Made by a program: the position numbers and the translations under genes. The notes beneath the pieces are model-generated. The model had not been told where the DNA came from. It worked only from the letters and a program-made list of their open reading frames with translations, and did not search any database. This document shows positions 32,261 to 43,689 of a stretch of 64,000 nucleotides of DNA, piece after piece. Within the stretch, counting starts at the first letter, position 1; every line of letters begins with the position of its first letter. The stretch is from Neonectria sp. B-13 (Eukaryota > Ascomycota > Sordariomycetes > Hypocreales > Nectriaceae), in assembly GCA_002682825.1 (NCBI GenBank), contig NOKP01000020.1:1178001-1242000 (forward strand), read 5' to 3'.

Positions 32261-34363
32261 ATGACTCGACACCTCTTCACTTTCGCTGCCGGCCTGGCGC
32301 TGGCGGCTGCTCAGCTCACCTCCTCCTCGCTCGAGAACTTCGTCGACTCGCTGAGCCTGACGGCTTCCTTCAACCCCGTCAAGGAGGCTTACTGGACCGG
32401 CTACCCCCATCATCGCCGTACTCCCTTCGCCGTCTCCCCCGACGGCTCCAAGGCCTACCTGGCCTACCTCGATGCCAGCGGCACTGGCGTGCACGTCCAG
32501 GGCGTTGACCCCGAGACCTTCGCCGCCGTTGGCAGCGCCGTCAGCATCGCTGCCGGCAAGGAGGCCGGTGGCCTTGTTGCTCATGACGATGGTTTCGCCA
32601 TCCTTACCAATGAAGTTGTCTCCGGCGAGGCTGATGGCGTTGCTATTGCGGTCCTCTACCGATATACCAACGGTGCCAAGACGTTCCGCACTCTGCTCGG
32701 TGGACCCAACATCGACTCCGCTGACAAGCTTGCCTCCCCTGACATCAACGGTGACCTCGTCTTCTCCGAGAAGGCTGGCTACTACGCTGCTTACATCGTC
32801 GTTACCTCGTACGACGGCTCTGCCTCCGGTCACTTCGGTGATGCTATCCGCTACATCACCACCGCCGGCAAGATCGAGGAGATCGCCGGTGCCTCTTCTT
32901 CGTGGGGCTGCTCTCACAACACCGGTATTGCTTTCGAGGAAGCCGACGAGGCTCCCTTCGCATCCCTCTGCGCTGAGGACCAGGGTGCCATCTGGCTCAA
33001 CACCGAGACCCAGGGCATGGGCAACAACGGCGTCAAGGTCTCCAACGAACACGTCATCAACGGCGCCAGCAACGAGCCTATGGGCGGCATGGGTGGCTCT
33101 TACAGCGTGCTCTCCCGCTTCATCGACTCGCCCAAGTACATCTTCTCCTGGGTGTCCCGCGGTGCCATCGACCTGACCGAGAACTCGTGGATGGGCGCCG
33201 GCTACACCACCTCCGCCAACCGCACCAACAACCGCAACATCGCCGTCGCCCTGTTCTCCGACAAGAAGACGCTGGTTGGCGACCAGGCCACCTCCGTGGT
33301 TGGCTCCGAAGACGGCGACAGCCAGGTCAACTGGCTCACCGAGGGCTCCAACGACTGCTCCAACGCTCACGTTGCCGCCTTCGACGGTGCCAACGCCCTC
33401 GTGTCCTGGGAGGAGATCTCCAACCCCATCTGCGACTTCGACGCCATGGGCTGCCGAGGCACCTTCGCCGGTACCAAGTTCCAGGTCGTCACCAGCGCTG
33501 GCAAGACCTCCGGCGAGGCCATCTCCTCTGACAACACCTACGTTGCCGGTGACATGGTGACCATGGCTGACGGCCGTGTTTGCTGGCCCTACGTCTCCAT
33601 GGAGTGGTCGCTTGCCGGCGCCACCACCGCTGCCGACGTGTCCAAGATCTCCTTCGCCTGCATAAGCAACGGCAGCGGCAGTGGCAACTCCGGTTCCGCC
33701 TCCTCCGCCGTCTCCTCCGCCGCCGCCGCTGCTACCAAGTCCACTGCTGCTGCCGTCTCCTCCGCTGCTGCGACCAAGGTCAGCTCTACCGCTGCTGTCG
33801 TGTCGTCCGTCCAGGCCGTTGAGGAGTCGTCCGCTGCCGGAACCACCTCCGTCCCTTCTGACGCCCCCCGCCCTTCCCTCGTTACCCTGTCTGAGAGCGT
33901 GTCTAACATCCTGGCCGCGCCCTCTTCCTCCACCGCTGTGTCTTCGGCCGACGCCGTTGTTTCTTCGGCCGATGCTGTGGCCTCTTCCGCTGACGCCGTC
34001 GAGACCTCCGTCGTGAAGACCTCCACCGCCGCAGTGGAGACCTCCCTGGCCGCCGAGCCTACCGGCATCGTGACCTCCGTCGTCACTCCTTCGCAGCCCA
34101 CCACCACCGCCATCGACGACTCTGACGATGAGGGCGATGACGAGGATTGTGACGGCGACGATGTCCCGACCACTCTCCAGACCCAGACTCCCAAGGCCAC
34201 GACCAGCGCCCGCACCCGCGTCCGATCCCGAACTCGCCGCGTCCGCCCCACCAAGACCGGTCTGGCCTCCGGCAGCAACAACACTAAGGCGTGCTCCACT
34301 CACACTGTGATCAAGACCGTCTACGTGACCCAGACTCCTCAGGCGGTTCCCTGGGGATACTAG
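32261..34363 (+). CDS. large secreted protein with Ser/Ala-rich C-terminal half, unknown function
   Basis: Single exon, 700 residues, ATG 32261 in a good context (CACCATGAC). Signal peptide is about residues 1-17 (MTRHLFTFAAGLALAAA). Residues ~20-465 form a globular region with recurring Gly-rich strand patterns (VSPDGSKAYLAYLD, GGLVAHDDGFAILTN, LVFSEKAGYYAAYIVV) that read like propeller blades. It has paired Cys (WGCSHNTG, SNPICDFDAMGCRG). Residues ~470-615 are Ser/Ala/Val repeats (VVSSADAVASSADAVETS) as in O-glycosylated wall proteins. A short acidic patch (DDSDDEGDDEDCDGDD) and a basic stretch (RTRVRSRTRRVRP) follow. There is no hydrophobic GPI tail. Codon use is extremely C-ending, suggesting high expression. 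I do not recognise the family. Confidence 0.85.
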   Translation: MTRHLFTFAAGLALAAAQLTSSSLENFVDSLSLTASFNPVKEAYWTGYPHHRRTPFAVSPDGSKAYLAYLDASGTGVHVQGVDPETFAAVGSAVSIAAGKEAGGLVAHDDGFAILTNEVVSGEADGVAIAVLYRYTNGAKTFRTLLGGPNIDSADKLASPDINGDLVFSEKAGYYAAYIVVTSYDGSASGHFGDAIRYITTAGKIEEIAGASSSWGCSHNTGIAFEEADEAPFASLCAEDQGAIWLNTETQGMGNNGVKVSNEHVINGASNEPMGGMGGSYSVLSRFIDSPKYIFSWVSRGAIDLTENSWMGAGYTTSANRTNNRNIAVALFSDKKTLVGDQATSVVGSEDGDSQVNWLTEGSNDCSNAHVAAFDGANALVSWEEISNPICDFDAMGCRGTFAGTKFQVVTSAGKTSGEAISSDNTYVAGDMVTMADGRVCWPYVSMEWSLAGATTAADVSKISFACISNGSGSGNSGSASSAVSSAAAAATKSTAAAVSSAAATKVSSTAAVVSSVQAVEESSAAGTTSVPSDAPRPSLVTLSESVSNILAAPSSSTAVSSADAVVSSADAVASSADAVETSVVKTSTAAVETSLAAEPTGIVTSVVTPSQPTTTAIDDSDDEGDDEDCDGDDVPTTLQTQTPKATTSARTRVRSRTRRVRPTKTGLASGSNNTKACSTHTVIKTVYVTQTPQAVPWGY

Positions 34364-35129
34364 AGACGGTTCGATAGAGAGGGTGTGTTGAGTTGAGATG
34401 TTTCTAGGTGGAAGATGGGATAGGAGGGAGGCTTGAAGACTTTTTCCCCTTGGCATTTTTACCTTCTTGTGATATAGTGAATTTATTGGCAGGTCCCATC
34501 ATATCCAAGGTTTGAATGAACAAGGTTACGTGGGACATTGAGAGCTGGTGTACAAAAATACTCGTTGATTACAATAGTGTCATCCAAATATTATGATATT
34601 GAACAAAGCCACCGTGTTATGACACCTTTAAAGCCTCGTTGAGAATGTCTCCATGTGAATCACTGTTCGCTGAAGTGAGACAGTTCATGCATGTGGCAGG
34701 ATGAGCGAGTAAGTTCGTTGTCAATTACTAGGTCAGGCTTGTCACCAACAACGGGGCTAAGATCCTAGTAACCCACCCTCGAACCAACAACTCGCCACCA
34801 CGAACTTGCCGTCACTTTTTCGCGCTCAGATACCCCCTGGTTTAATGGGTCTTCTCGCCTATTCTCCCATTTACAACCAAATAGGTATAACAACTTCTCT
34901 GCTTTATTGCTCCGACTACGCTCACAATCTCTTCGCTTGTGAATGATGTGACCTCGGTAGCTGATGGCAACCGAGCGCAAAACCAAGCCTTTCTCTAGTT
35001 ATCTCCTCCCAGAGTCTCCACTAGACGAACTCTGCTCTGACATGAACATCACACACGTGAAGGCCGTCAAACTCTCCCGTATTGCCTCTGTCAACTTGTT
35101 CATCCAGAAGAATCATCGTGAGGTTTAAC
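34364..35129. other. intergenic spacer
   Basis: No gene seen. The region is visibly AT-richer at 34.45-34.7 kb. Confidence 0.6.
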
Positions 35130-36048
35130 ATGACTCGTGTTCAGAGGTATGGCGCTGTGGGAGGCGGGCGCCGCAACGGCTTCGCAAACGAGGACTCGCC
35201 CTTGCTGGGAGGATCCTCGCCCAAGCCTAGACACGTGAGGTGGCACAAGAGGATGATGGACGATGTGTCTTACTCGTGGACAGACGCCGTCCTGCTCGCT
35301 TGCTACATGGTGACTGGGCTGTTGGATAGTTCTTCGATCCAAGTTTGGGGCACTTTCGTGTCTATGCAGACAGGTCAGTTAACGAACTTGGCTGCGGGAA
35401 AAGGAAACATGGCTGTCCAAAACTAACATGCAGCCAGGGAACACGATCTACGTCGGCCTAGGCCTTGCATCTCTGCTGACAGTTACTCCGTCATCCCGTC
35501 TCATCAAGTCCGCCGTCTCCCTCAGCTCCTTCTGCATCGGATCCTTCTTCTTCGCCCGTTTCCACCGCTTCTTCTCCGTCAGGCGCCGCTGGGTCCTCTG
35601 CGTGTCTTTCACAGCCCAGATGCTGTGCACCGTCGCCGCTGCCCTCATCGTCAGCAGAGACCCGCCAGCCCAGGACGACGGGCTCCTCGCGTGGAATGTC
35701 CTGGTGCCCATTGCGCTCGTCGCTTTCCAGAGTTGCGGCCAGGCGGTGACGAGCCGGGCGCTCCGGCACGACGCCTTCACGAGCGTGGTGCTGACGAGCA
35801 TCTACACGGACCTGTTTTCGGACCAGGAGCTGTTCGCGCTTCACAACGTGCCGCGGAACAGGCGGGTCGCGGCACCGCTGCTCCTGCTACTGGGCTCCGT
35901 GCTCGGTGGGCTTTTGTCTTACAGTTCGTTTGGTATTGCCGGGGCCTTGTGGCTCGCGGCTTGGTTGAAGCTTCTCATGGCGGTCACCTGGTTCTTCTGG
36001 GCGGCCGAGTCAGAGTGCGAGGCGTTGTCCGAGGAGTACGAAAACTAG
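35130..36048 (+). CDS. DUF1275 (YoaK-type) membrane protein
   Basis: Exons 35130-35373 and 35438-36048, 284 residues. The intron uses GTCAGT and the acceptor CCAG, so the junction reads FVSMQTGNTIYVGLG; this is the conserved MQTGNT motif of DUF1275. A competing upstream CAG acceptor would break the frame. The first ~45 residues are hydrophilic. About six hydrophobic segments follow, starting with SWTDAVLLACYMVTGLLD and ending with GIAGALWLAAWLKLLMAVTWFFW. Bacterial and fungal members are integral membrane proteins of unknown function. The C-terminus is acidic and probably cytosolic. Confidence 0.9.
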
Positions 36049-37762
36049 ACAACGACGATGCATTAGATAGACTAGATTATGCGGTGTGATTACGTCGACC
36101 GGACTTCTTTAGATGATGGACAAGAACCTTTGTGGTGGACTACCAACCAGATTGGTGCAAGATCTGCCGCATCGGTGATAAGACAACGACGAGGTAAAAA
36201 TGCATCATGACAATTGCGCAAATAGACAAAGAGATCTGCTCAGAGCGGTCTAGATTATGAAGATCCCAGCGATATCGCAGAAGTGATGTGACTCAACACC
36301 GGGACAGCAGAGTTGTATCGACGTTTTAGAAGGCCACCCTGAAGGCTGTATCCACTTATCGAGTGTGTCGCTAGGGAACACACAGACTCTTTTGATCATG
36401 ACGAAGGTCACCAGGGATAATGCTGGACTTGGCAGAGTGTTGGCTAGATTGTGTAGATAAGATACTCGCCGCGTTTTCGTTTTCCGTAGGTGGCCAACTC
36501 TCGGCTAGGAACTCCGTCATCAGTCCCCCTCCGGACTTGGCCGGCACCGGAGCTGCCCACTCGACCAGCCACCCGAGACTTGGGTCCACCCGGGCCGGAG
36601 CGCCTCCCGAAACGTCCCGGGGCAAATACGCCCGAGTAGGCAATTGGACGGAGTGATCGGGTATGACAAGAATCCAATTGCGCATGTCGGCAGTTGAACA
36701 AGAACAGGAAAGCAGAAAGAGGATGCAGCTGTAGAGTCCGTCTAGGGAGGGGCTGTGCCACTAGGGGAACCGGGCACGCAAAACGCTTCACATCGGATCA
36801 TGACGACTCACTCCAGCATTGGCCGCCCTCTCTTTATCGTTCCCTGTCCCCAGCTGGACCCCGCCCACCACGCAGTCCTCTCCCATACCACAATTGGACT
36901 GCCGAGCCCACCCTGGCTTTTTTATGGACGCGTGGTCTCTGGCCTCTCGCTCTGCGCGATGCGTTTTCCGGGTCGCGTGCTCCTTTGCGACGGGAATCCC
37001 ATGGCGGCTTTAAACCCGTCTACAACGGCCCCCCGGTCTCGCAGTGGCCGTGATGCCGCATTGCATACGTGGGAACATCGGCCCCCGGCCAGACAATACT
37101 ACGCCGTTGGGGTTTTGGACTGGGGAGGAACGGGAAGTGGACAAGTAAACGGGGTCGAGACCTGGAATCTTGCATCATCGCACCATCGCATCGCGGCGCC
37201 AACGGCGGGCCTCCGGAGATATTTGGGCGCCGAAGATCTTCAGACAGACAACGTCGTAAGAGTCGAGTGCTGTCACTAGACGCAGTAACAACCGGCTTCC
37301 CGCATTCATCAGGGACCCATGGCGCCACGGCGAGCCATTACTGCACTCTGCACTGTACGAATGCTCTACCGTGCAGCCTACCGCGTGGAGCCTCGCCGAG
37401 CGAGCTTGGTCAAAAAGGCTGCCAACTCCCCCGCATTTGTCGTCCCGAGACGGCGGTCTGATTTGGTCTAGCAAAAAAACACTCCATCTTCTATTTTCTA
37501 CCCCGTCATCCGTCGCGATACCTTTGTCCTTGGCAGGCTTCTTCTTTCCCCTCTCCTCCAACCCGTGCCTTTGTGCTCCTTGAACGCGCCTCCGTGACAC
37601 CCTCTCCCAGTCGACCACCTCCGCTGCCTTGCGCCGCGTCTTGTCCGTCGCCGCGCCGTCTCCCGATTGCTCCGTCGTCGCATCCATCCCACTTCCTCTT
37701 TTCCCTCAATCCGCTCTGAATTGCGCCGAGGCCGTCGCTGAGAGCTGGAGCGAGTGTTGGAC
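36049..37762. other. intergenic region, promoter of the MFS transporter
   Basis: No supportable gene. Open frames near 36.7-37.7 kb overlap on both strands. The last 250 bp are a C/T-rich leader. Confidence 0.55.
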
Positions 37763-39473
37763 ATGGACGCCAAGCCTCCCGAGAGGATGTTTCGTCAATA
37801 TCCTCCTCCCGTGGCCGAGGACGATGTCGACTCCACCATCATCAAAGATGTAAACCATCCCCTCTGTATCCCCCCGTCATGTAGATAGTTGGTTCCTAAC
37901 CTCGGCGCTCGCCCCTGTAGGACCCGGCTTTCGTGTACGATGTGTCGATGAGCCCGTTGGAGAAGAGCCTGCTCTGGAAGCAGGACATGCGCATCATCCC
38001 ACTGTCTGCCGCCATCTACTTCCTGTGCTTCCTCGACCGCACCAACATCGGCAATGCCATAGTCCTCAACTCGTCGACAAACAACGACATGCAGCACGAG
38101 ACCAACATGACAAACGCCCAGTTCGTCGTTTCCCTCATGGTCTTCCTCGTTTCCTACGCCGTCTTCGAGGTCCCCAGCAACATGCTGCTCAAGAAGCTGC
38201 GGCCCAGTCGATGGCTCGCCTTCCTGATGTTCTGCTGGGGCGGCATGACCATTGTCACGGCCGCTACCAACAGCTTTGCCAGTGTCACGGCGGTGCGCTT
38301 CTTGCTGGGGACGTTTGAGGCGGGTTTGTTCCCAGGATTGGTCTATTACCTGACCTTCTGGTACAAGCATGACGAGCGAAGTGTGCGGTAAGTAACTCGA
38401 TGGGTTGTCCAAGTTGTCGCAAGAGTGGTTTCTAACCAAAGACCAGCGTCGCGTTTATCCTCGCATCCGCAACTCTCGCTGGTGCAGTAAGTCATTCCTC
38501 GTCTCGAATCCCCACTCACTCTGCTCACTGTGACCTAGTTCGGAGGCGCAATTGCGTATGGCATCGGCCACATGAACGGTGCAGCAGGCCTCTCGGGCTG
38601 GCGATGGCTTTTCATCATTGAGGGTATTCCCTCGTGCCTGTCTGCCTTCCTCGTCCTCTTCTTCCTGCCCGACTACCCCGAGCACACCAAGTGGCTCACT
38701 GAGGCGGAGAAGGACATGGCGATCCAGCGGTTGTACTACGAGGGCAGCAAGGAGTCTCATCCGACCATGAACTGGGGGGAGGCCAAGGAGACGCTGACCG
38801 ACTGGCGGCTGTATGCGCACTACGCCATGTACTTTGCCGCCAGCCCGGCGTTTGCGAGCCTGAGCCTATTCTCGCCGTCCATCACCGTTGGGCTAGGATA
38901 TCTTGATCTGCAGGCGCAGTTGATGACGGTGCCTCCGTGGGCGATTGCATACGGTAAGTCTTCTGTCACAATTTTTGAAACAATTCTAATGAATTTGCAG
39001 TGTGTCAGGTTCTCGTGGCTTGGTCGGCGGATCACTTCAATGCCCGAGGCGTCCACACGGCCATGGCTTCGGCAGTTGGCGCCATCGGCTTCATCATGTC
39101 GGCAGCACTCCCACCCGACGCCTACGCGGCGCGGTATGGCGGCCTCATCATGGCTACAGCGGGCTCGTTCGCGTGTATCCCGCCGATGTTGGGATGGCTC
39201 AGCTCGAACGTCTTCACGACGGCCTCGACAGGTCTCGCCATTGCCATCAACGTATCTCTGGGCGGCGGCCTCGGACAGATCCCGGGAGTCTGGGTCTACC
39301 ACGCAGACGAGCGAGAGCGTGGGTACCCGACGGGCCACTGGACCAACGCGGGGTTGCTTCTGTTTGTGTCTGTGGTTGCGCTGGGGTTGAGGGTGTTTTA
39401 CGGCTGGAAGAATCGACGGTTGATGGCCTACGCGGAGAGTCAGGAGGTGCCTTATAGGTGCTTCAAGTTGTAA
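37763..39473 (+). CDS. MFS transporter, anion:cation symporter (Dal5/Tna1-like) type
   Basis: Five exons: 37763-37849, 37921-38387, 38447-38486, 38539-38953 and 39001-39473, 493 residues. All joins keep frame; exon 3 is only 40 nt and encodes RVAFILASATLAGA across its borders. Twelve hydrophobic segments are expected. Motifs include FLDRTNIGNA after helix 1, WGGMTIVTAATNSFASVTAVRFLLGTFEAGLFPG in helices 4-5, GWRWLFIIEGIPS and FLPDYPEHTKWL. These are signatures of the ACS family whose yeast members carry allantoate, nicotinate, pantothenate and similar organic anions with protons. Plasma-membrane location is expected. The cargo cannot be predicted from sequence alone. Confidence 0.93.
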
Positions 39474-40108
39474 GGTAGTCAGTTAGCTTTCTATGGGATA
39501 CCTGTGAGAATAAGACAGCGGTAGCAATCGGCGAATGACCTGGATTTTACGATTTGACATGAGGACTTTTAGTAACAACGCCCAGATCAACCTAGGCTAC
39601 CTGATATTACAGGAAAAGGTCACGCCAGATCTAGGGAAGAACTGAGACAATATCTTGTTTATAAGACAATAAGCATAGACATATTCAAGCACCTAGCCAG
39701 TTTTGTTAGTAAGAATCACTGATGACACAAAGCTACTAAGCTCGGTACGACTTGCAAATAATACTACCTAGCCCTAGCGGCAAGGCAGTATAACACGTTC
39801 TTTGCAATCGACCAAGGAAGTTTGTTTCAGTAGAAATATTATACGCGTGCTAAGTGGGCTTACCCAGCCGAAGAACAGGACTTGCTGGGTCTAACGTCTC
39901 GAAAGCTCGATCTCCAAAGGATACATTCGTCCTTCAGCCGTCTTATTCTTGAGCACTGAAATAATTACCACAAGTCGTCTCCTACCATATTCCGAATACT
40001 AGACGATGGACCTAAAATAATCACGAAGATCGAATATTGAGATATTTGACGTTTGTGCCGAAGCTGACTGATCTTGAGTTAGGTGAAATCCATTCGAGAT
40101 ATGTAGGA
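39474..40108. other. AT-rich intergenic stretch
   Basis: Visibly richer in A/T than the flanking genes. No gene, repeat unit or RNA recognised. It belongs to the AT-rich island that extends to about 42.3 kb. Confidence 0.55.
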
Positions 40109-41134
40109 TTAAGTGCCAAATACACTAAGATCGCCATGCAAGTTGAGTGTAACTCCCGTCAACCTATGAACCTCCTGCTTCATTTTGGTCACGATTCCCA
40201 GACCATTGCCCACGAACCATGCGTGGAATGGAGATCCCCCTGGAGTCTCGCAATCTGAAATCCTCATGTAACCTGACTGAATTATATATTTCCCGAAATC
40301 CATCGCGTAGACCTGAAAACTACGGTCTCCATCCTTGGCGACAAGGATGTTTTCCGGATGATAGTTCATGTGGATGATGCCTTCACGGTTCATCTGCTCG
40401 CTCACCTTCATTGCCTTCAGAATTGTGCCCTCCCAAAGGGGCGGGTCGTTAGGTATCTGAGCTACAAGCTCGCTAAGAGGGAAACCGGCAATGTGTTGAA
40501 TCAAGAGTCCCTGGGCTGGACAATGGGAAGCCAAGATGTCGGCAGGCGTGGAGGCATAGTCCCAGGTGATTTGTGATATGAGTCGGGGGATGCACTTCCC
40601 TTGGAGAGCTCTCAGCCTGTTATAAACTAGACGCTCTTTCCCACAGGCTATCAAATTCCTGCGCCAAGCCGTGCACTCGAACCTCCCTAGCTTGTCCCAC
40701 TCGGACTCGGATTCGTCATGCCCATCCTGGTCGTCTTCTGCTTCCTTATTGGCATTTAAATACTCGTCTATGGGATTTTGGTTCGCATCCTCCTCTTCCT
40801 CAAGCTGATTAAGAAGCTCCAGGGCTTTACAAGATTCCATGTAATCTTGGAATGCCTTCTCAGATTGCGGAGTATGTGGACGATATGGGCGATTGGCATC
40901 AACGTTTCGGGACCCTCGCATCGCTCCAAATCGCCTGTCGTACATTTTGAGGACTGCTTTCTGGACCCCCGACTCCATCTTCATTTGCACCTCCATTACT
41001 GGCAATGTATTTGTGGGAATCAGCTTTGTGATGAGAACCTCGATGTCATTGCCATCACGGGATTGAAGCTTCAAGGTACAGCCTGGCTCGTAAGGAAACG
41101 GAGTCTCTAAAGTTGGGTCCTCGGTGGGTGTCAT
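40109..41134 (-). CDS. protein kinase-like protein lacking the HRD aspartate
   Basis: Single exon, 341 residues from ATG 41134. The kinase fold is incomplete but recognisable: a candidate ATP lysine in AVLKMYDRRFG, an acidic insertion (NKEAEDDQDGHDESESEWDKLG), the helix ECTAWRRNLIACGKERLVYNRL, a hinge-like LLIQHIAGFPLSELV, the catalytic loop IIHMNYHPENILV and the metal motif AMDFGKY. In the loop the normal HRD/HGD aspartate is Asn, so phosphotransfer is doubtful. The domain stops soon after the DFG region, so the C-lobe is short compared with the usual ~250-residue kinase. The gene sits alone in an AT-rich island. It could be a pseudokinase, an atypical small-molecule kinase, or a decaying copy; the intact frame argues for recent function. 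Confidence 0.7.
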   Translation of the reverse strand: MTPTEDPTLETPFPYEPGCTLKLQSRDGNDIEVLITKLIPTNTLPVMEVQMKMESGVQKAVLKMYDRRFGAMRGSRNVDANRPYRPHTPQSEKAFQDYMESCKALELLNQLEEEEDANQNPIDEYLNANKEAEDDQDGHDESESEWDKLGRFECTAWRRNLIACGKERLVYNRLRALQGKCIPRLISQITWDYASTPADILASHCPAQGLLIQHIAGFPLSELVAQIPNDPPLWEGTILKAMKVSEQMNREGIIHMNYHPENILVAKDGDRSFQVYAMDFGKYIIQSGYMRISDCETPGGSPFHAWFVGNGLGIVTKMKQEVHRLTGVTLNLHGDLSVFGT

Positions 41135-43665
41135 GATTGAGCTGATAAGATATTAGTGACAGTCAACACATTGTTTTATAGTCCTACCTCAAGTTGTTCA
41201 TTGAGGGTTCAGATATATTGACGGAGGCGAGAAGTTTCCAAGCCAAGTTTCCAAGTGGTCGTGTTTCCGGATGAATTAATCGAGCTAAAGATGAAGCCGA
41301 GACAAGACTGAGGTTATAGCTTGGAACCACGGCTTCTAGAAAGTTGTTGTAGGTCAGCATAATTCTGAGTGGGTTTGGTTATATTGTGGTACTGACAAAG
41401 GATACCATTCGAGGTTGAACTAGAGTAGAATCAATTTGAGGATATCCCTGGTTTGCAGATATGTGTTTCCTGGACTTGAAGCTCTTCTCTTAGTGGACGA
41501 CAATATCGCGAGGCTTTGTCTCGCTCGTAAATCCGGGAGGTCGTCTGTAATCCCATTGAGTTAGGCATTGGCCTTTCCCCGCGGGCGAGAGTCCCTTTAA
41601 ACTCATCAGCGAGTCCACAAAGCCGTAAATCAGTTACAAAAGTGTTCATGGAGCCAGTGAATCAGTAAGCCAGAAGTGTCAGAGAAGTAGGTAGGTAGTA
41701 GGCCACTTAGTCAGGGAAGCAGTTTGCCAGGTAGCAAGGCAGGTTGGTTGTAAGGTAGACCCGAAGGAAACAGAGGGATCACCGCTGCTTGTGATCTTTT
41801 ATAAATGAACTGGAGAGGGAAAATAAAAGGTTCAGCGCGGCTCATTGCCCTTATCTACCTACCTGACTTACTCTAGACGCTCAACAAAGTCTGGTCGAAA
41901 GCCTAAATTGACAACCTTGACCAGATAATTGTTTACCAGAGTTAGCCGTCCCTAATCGCAGCTGGGCCAAACATCTGATATTGTTCATCAGTCAAGTAAC
42001 CCCCAGTGAAGCACGGGGACTAAATGCAGCTCATTGATGTGCTGATCAAGGAGTCCAATTGCCCTATAACTCTCGTAGGCATCACTCATTCCAGCATCGG
42101 CGTTTGTGTGCTCCTAATTGTATTTGTTTTTGCGGTGCGAAAATGTCACTCTACCCTAGGTTGTAGTCTTCAGGGCTACCATAACCCTTCGACACATTCA
42201 TGAGGTGATTTTCTTTCGACTTGCCCTCCTTTCATTACGACAAATGCTTAATTCGCATGTGTATTGATGACTTGTGAAGCACCTGTACAACTGTTGGTGG
42301 TGACGGCTCCTTCGTTGTCAGCAGCGGAGGTTGCGACGGATAGTCTAGACACAGCTACAAAACGATGACGGGCAAGAATACTTGCTAAGAATGCTGCTAC
42401 GGGCCCGCTAGTCAGATCTGGGGAACGGTCCGTCAAGAGGCTGAGACCAGCAACGACGTTGCAAGCTGGATGTCAGCACGTGTCGTTCCCGCTTCGCTTC
42501 GGCACGCAGCCGCGTCATGACGTTACAACACTCAGGGGAAGTGCCATCACAGAGCCGCGTCACGGATGCGGGAGGGAAGAGAGGCAAGTGATTCGAAGAG
42601 AATTTGGAGCACGTCAAAGGGGAAAAGACCAATACGAAAATGTGAGATTTAGAGGCAGAGTCGAGCAAGGCTGCATATGACCGTTGATCCTGGATTATGT
42701 TAGGCCTGGACTGGGCAGCTCTCTCCCTAACCCTAGGCTGTGGCTCCCTACATCCCAGAGTTCGGCTTTCTCTACGTAGTATTCGTAGGATCTGGCTCTC
42801 TCTAGGCCGCTTTTCTATTCTAGGGTCTGGGGTCGAGGCTTGATTGACCCCTGGCGCGACAGGGCTACGTTCAGGGTAGATCAAGTGATGAGCCAACCAA
42901 GGCCCTACCGGATGGAGCATTGAAAAGGGTCGTCCGTGGTTGTAGCAAGCAAAGAGAAATCGCGGACACGCACACACACACTAGTGATGGGATGGAACCC
43001 AAGAGACTCACTCCTCTTAAGTCTTGGGCATGCAGCCAGCCATGGTCGGTCTAGACTCGCGTCGCCCAACAAACGAAACCCCAAAATCCTGTTTTTACTC
43101 CAACTTTGTGCGCGGCCTCGTGCCGTGTCTGCTGCTCCTGGTACGGTAGGTATGTTACGTACGCGTTAGGAGGCCGCCGCGCCCATGCTATCGCGGAGGA
43201 ATTTCCCATGCTTCATCTTGTCGTCATGACCACGAGGTTTCTTCACGCCGTCATTGAGTATCCCTTGGTGATTTCATGACTCGCGAAGATGCAGCTCGGT
43301 TGACGCGAGTCTGGGGCGGAGAGCCCTGTCGGCTCGCCCTGAAGAGCCCCCGGCTTCCAGGGGCCTGAAGCCTGAAGCTCAACCACTGCAGCTGGTGAGC
43401 ACCGAAGCACCTCATCAACGAGAGCCAAGAAACCACGGACACCGGCAAGGCCGCAGGGGGCACAACGCTGGCCGGTGATTGGTGGCCTGAACGACCTCCA
43501 GACCAAGCTACGGGGGCCTAGACGGCGCCCGGAGCGGCCACCAGCGCCCTGAGGCACCTACTTGAGCCACTTGGGGGTCGCCGGACACGGGAGTGGGGGA
43601 TGATGACGTCGACGGTAGCGTCATAACGGGGCGGGGCGGGGATCTTAAATCGCCCCGTCTGGGAA

Positions 43666-43689
43666 ATGATGATGATGATGATGATGATG
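43666..43689. repeat. ATG/GAT trinucleotide microsatellite
   Basis: Eight consecutive ATG triplets in gene-free DNA. Confidence 0.9.

Noticed and set aside
32246..34456. A 736-codon open frame on the minus strand, fully opposite the secreted protein gene
   Set aside because: It mirrors a gene with extreme C-ending codons, which removes stops from the antisense frame. Its product is Gly/Val/Asp low complexity, and the plus-strand frame has a signal peptide and ordered architecture.
42725..42735. CCCTAACCCTA resembling a fungal telomere repeat
   Set aside because: Only two units and not extended; chance match in spacer DNA.
42408..42977. 189-codon minus-strand open frame
   Set aside because: No domain and irregular composition; probably chance in GC-richer spacer.
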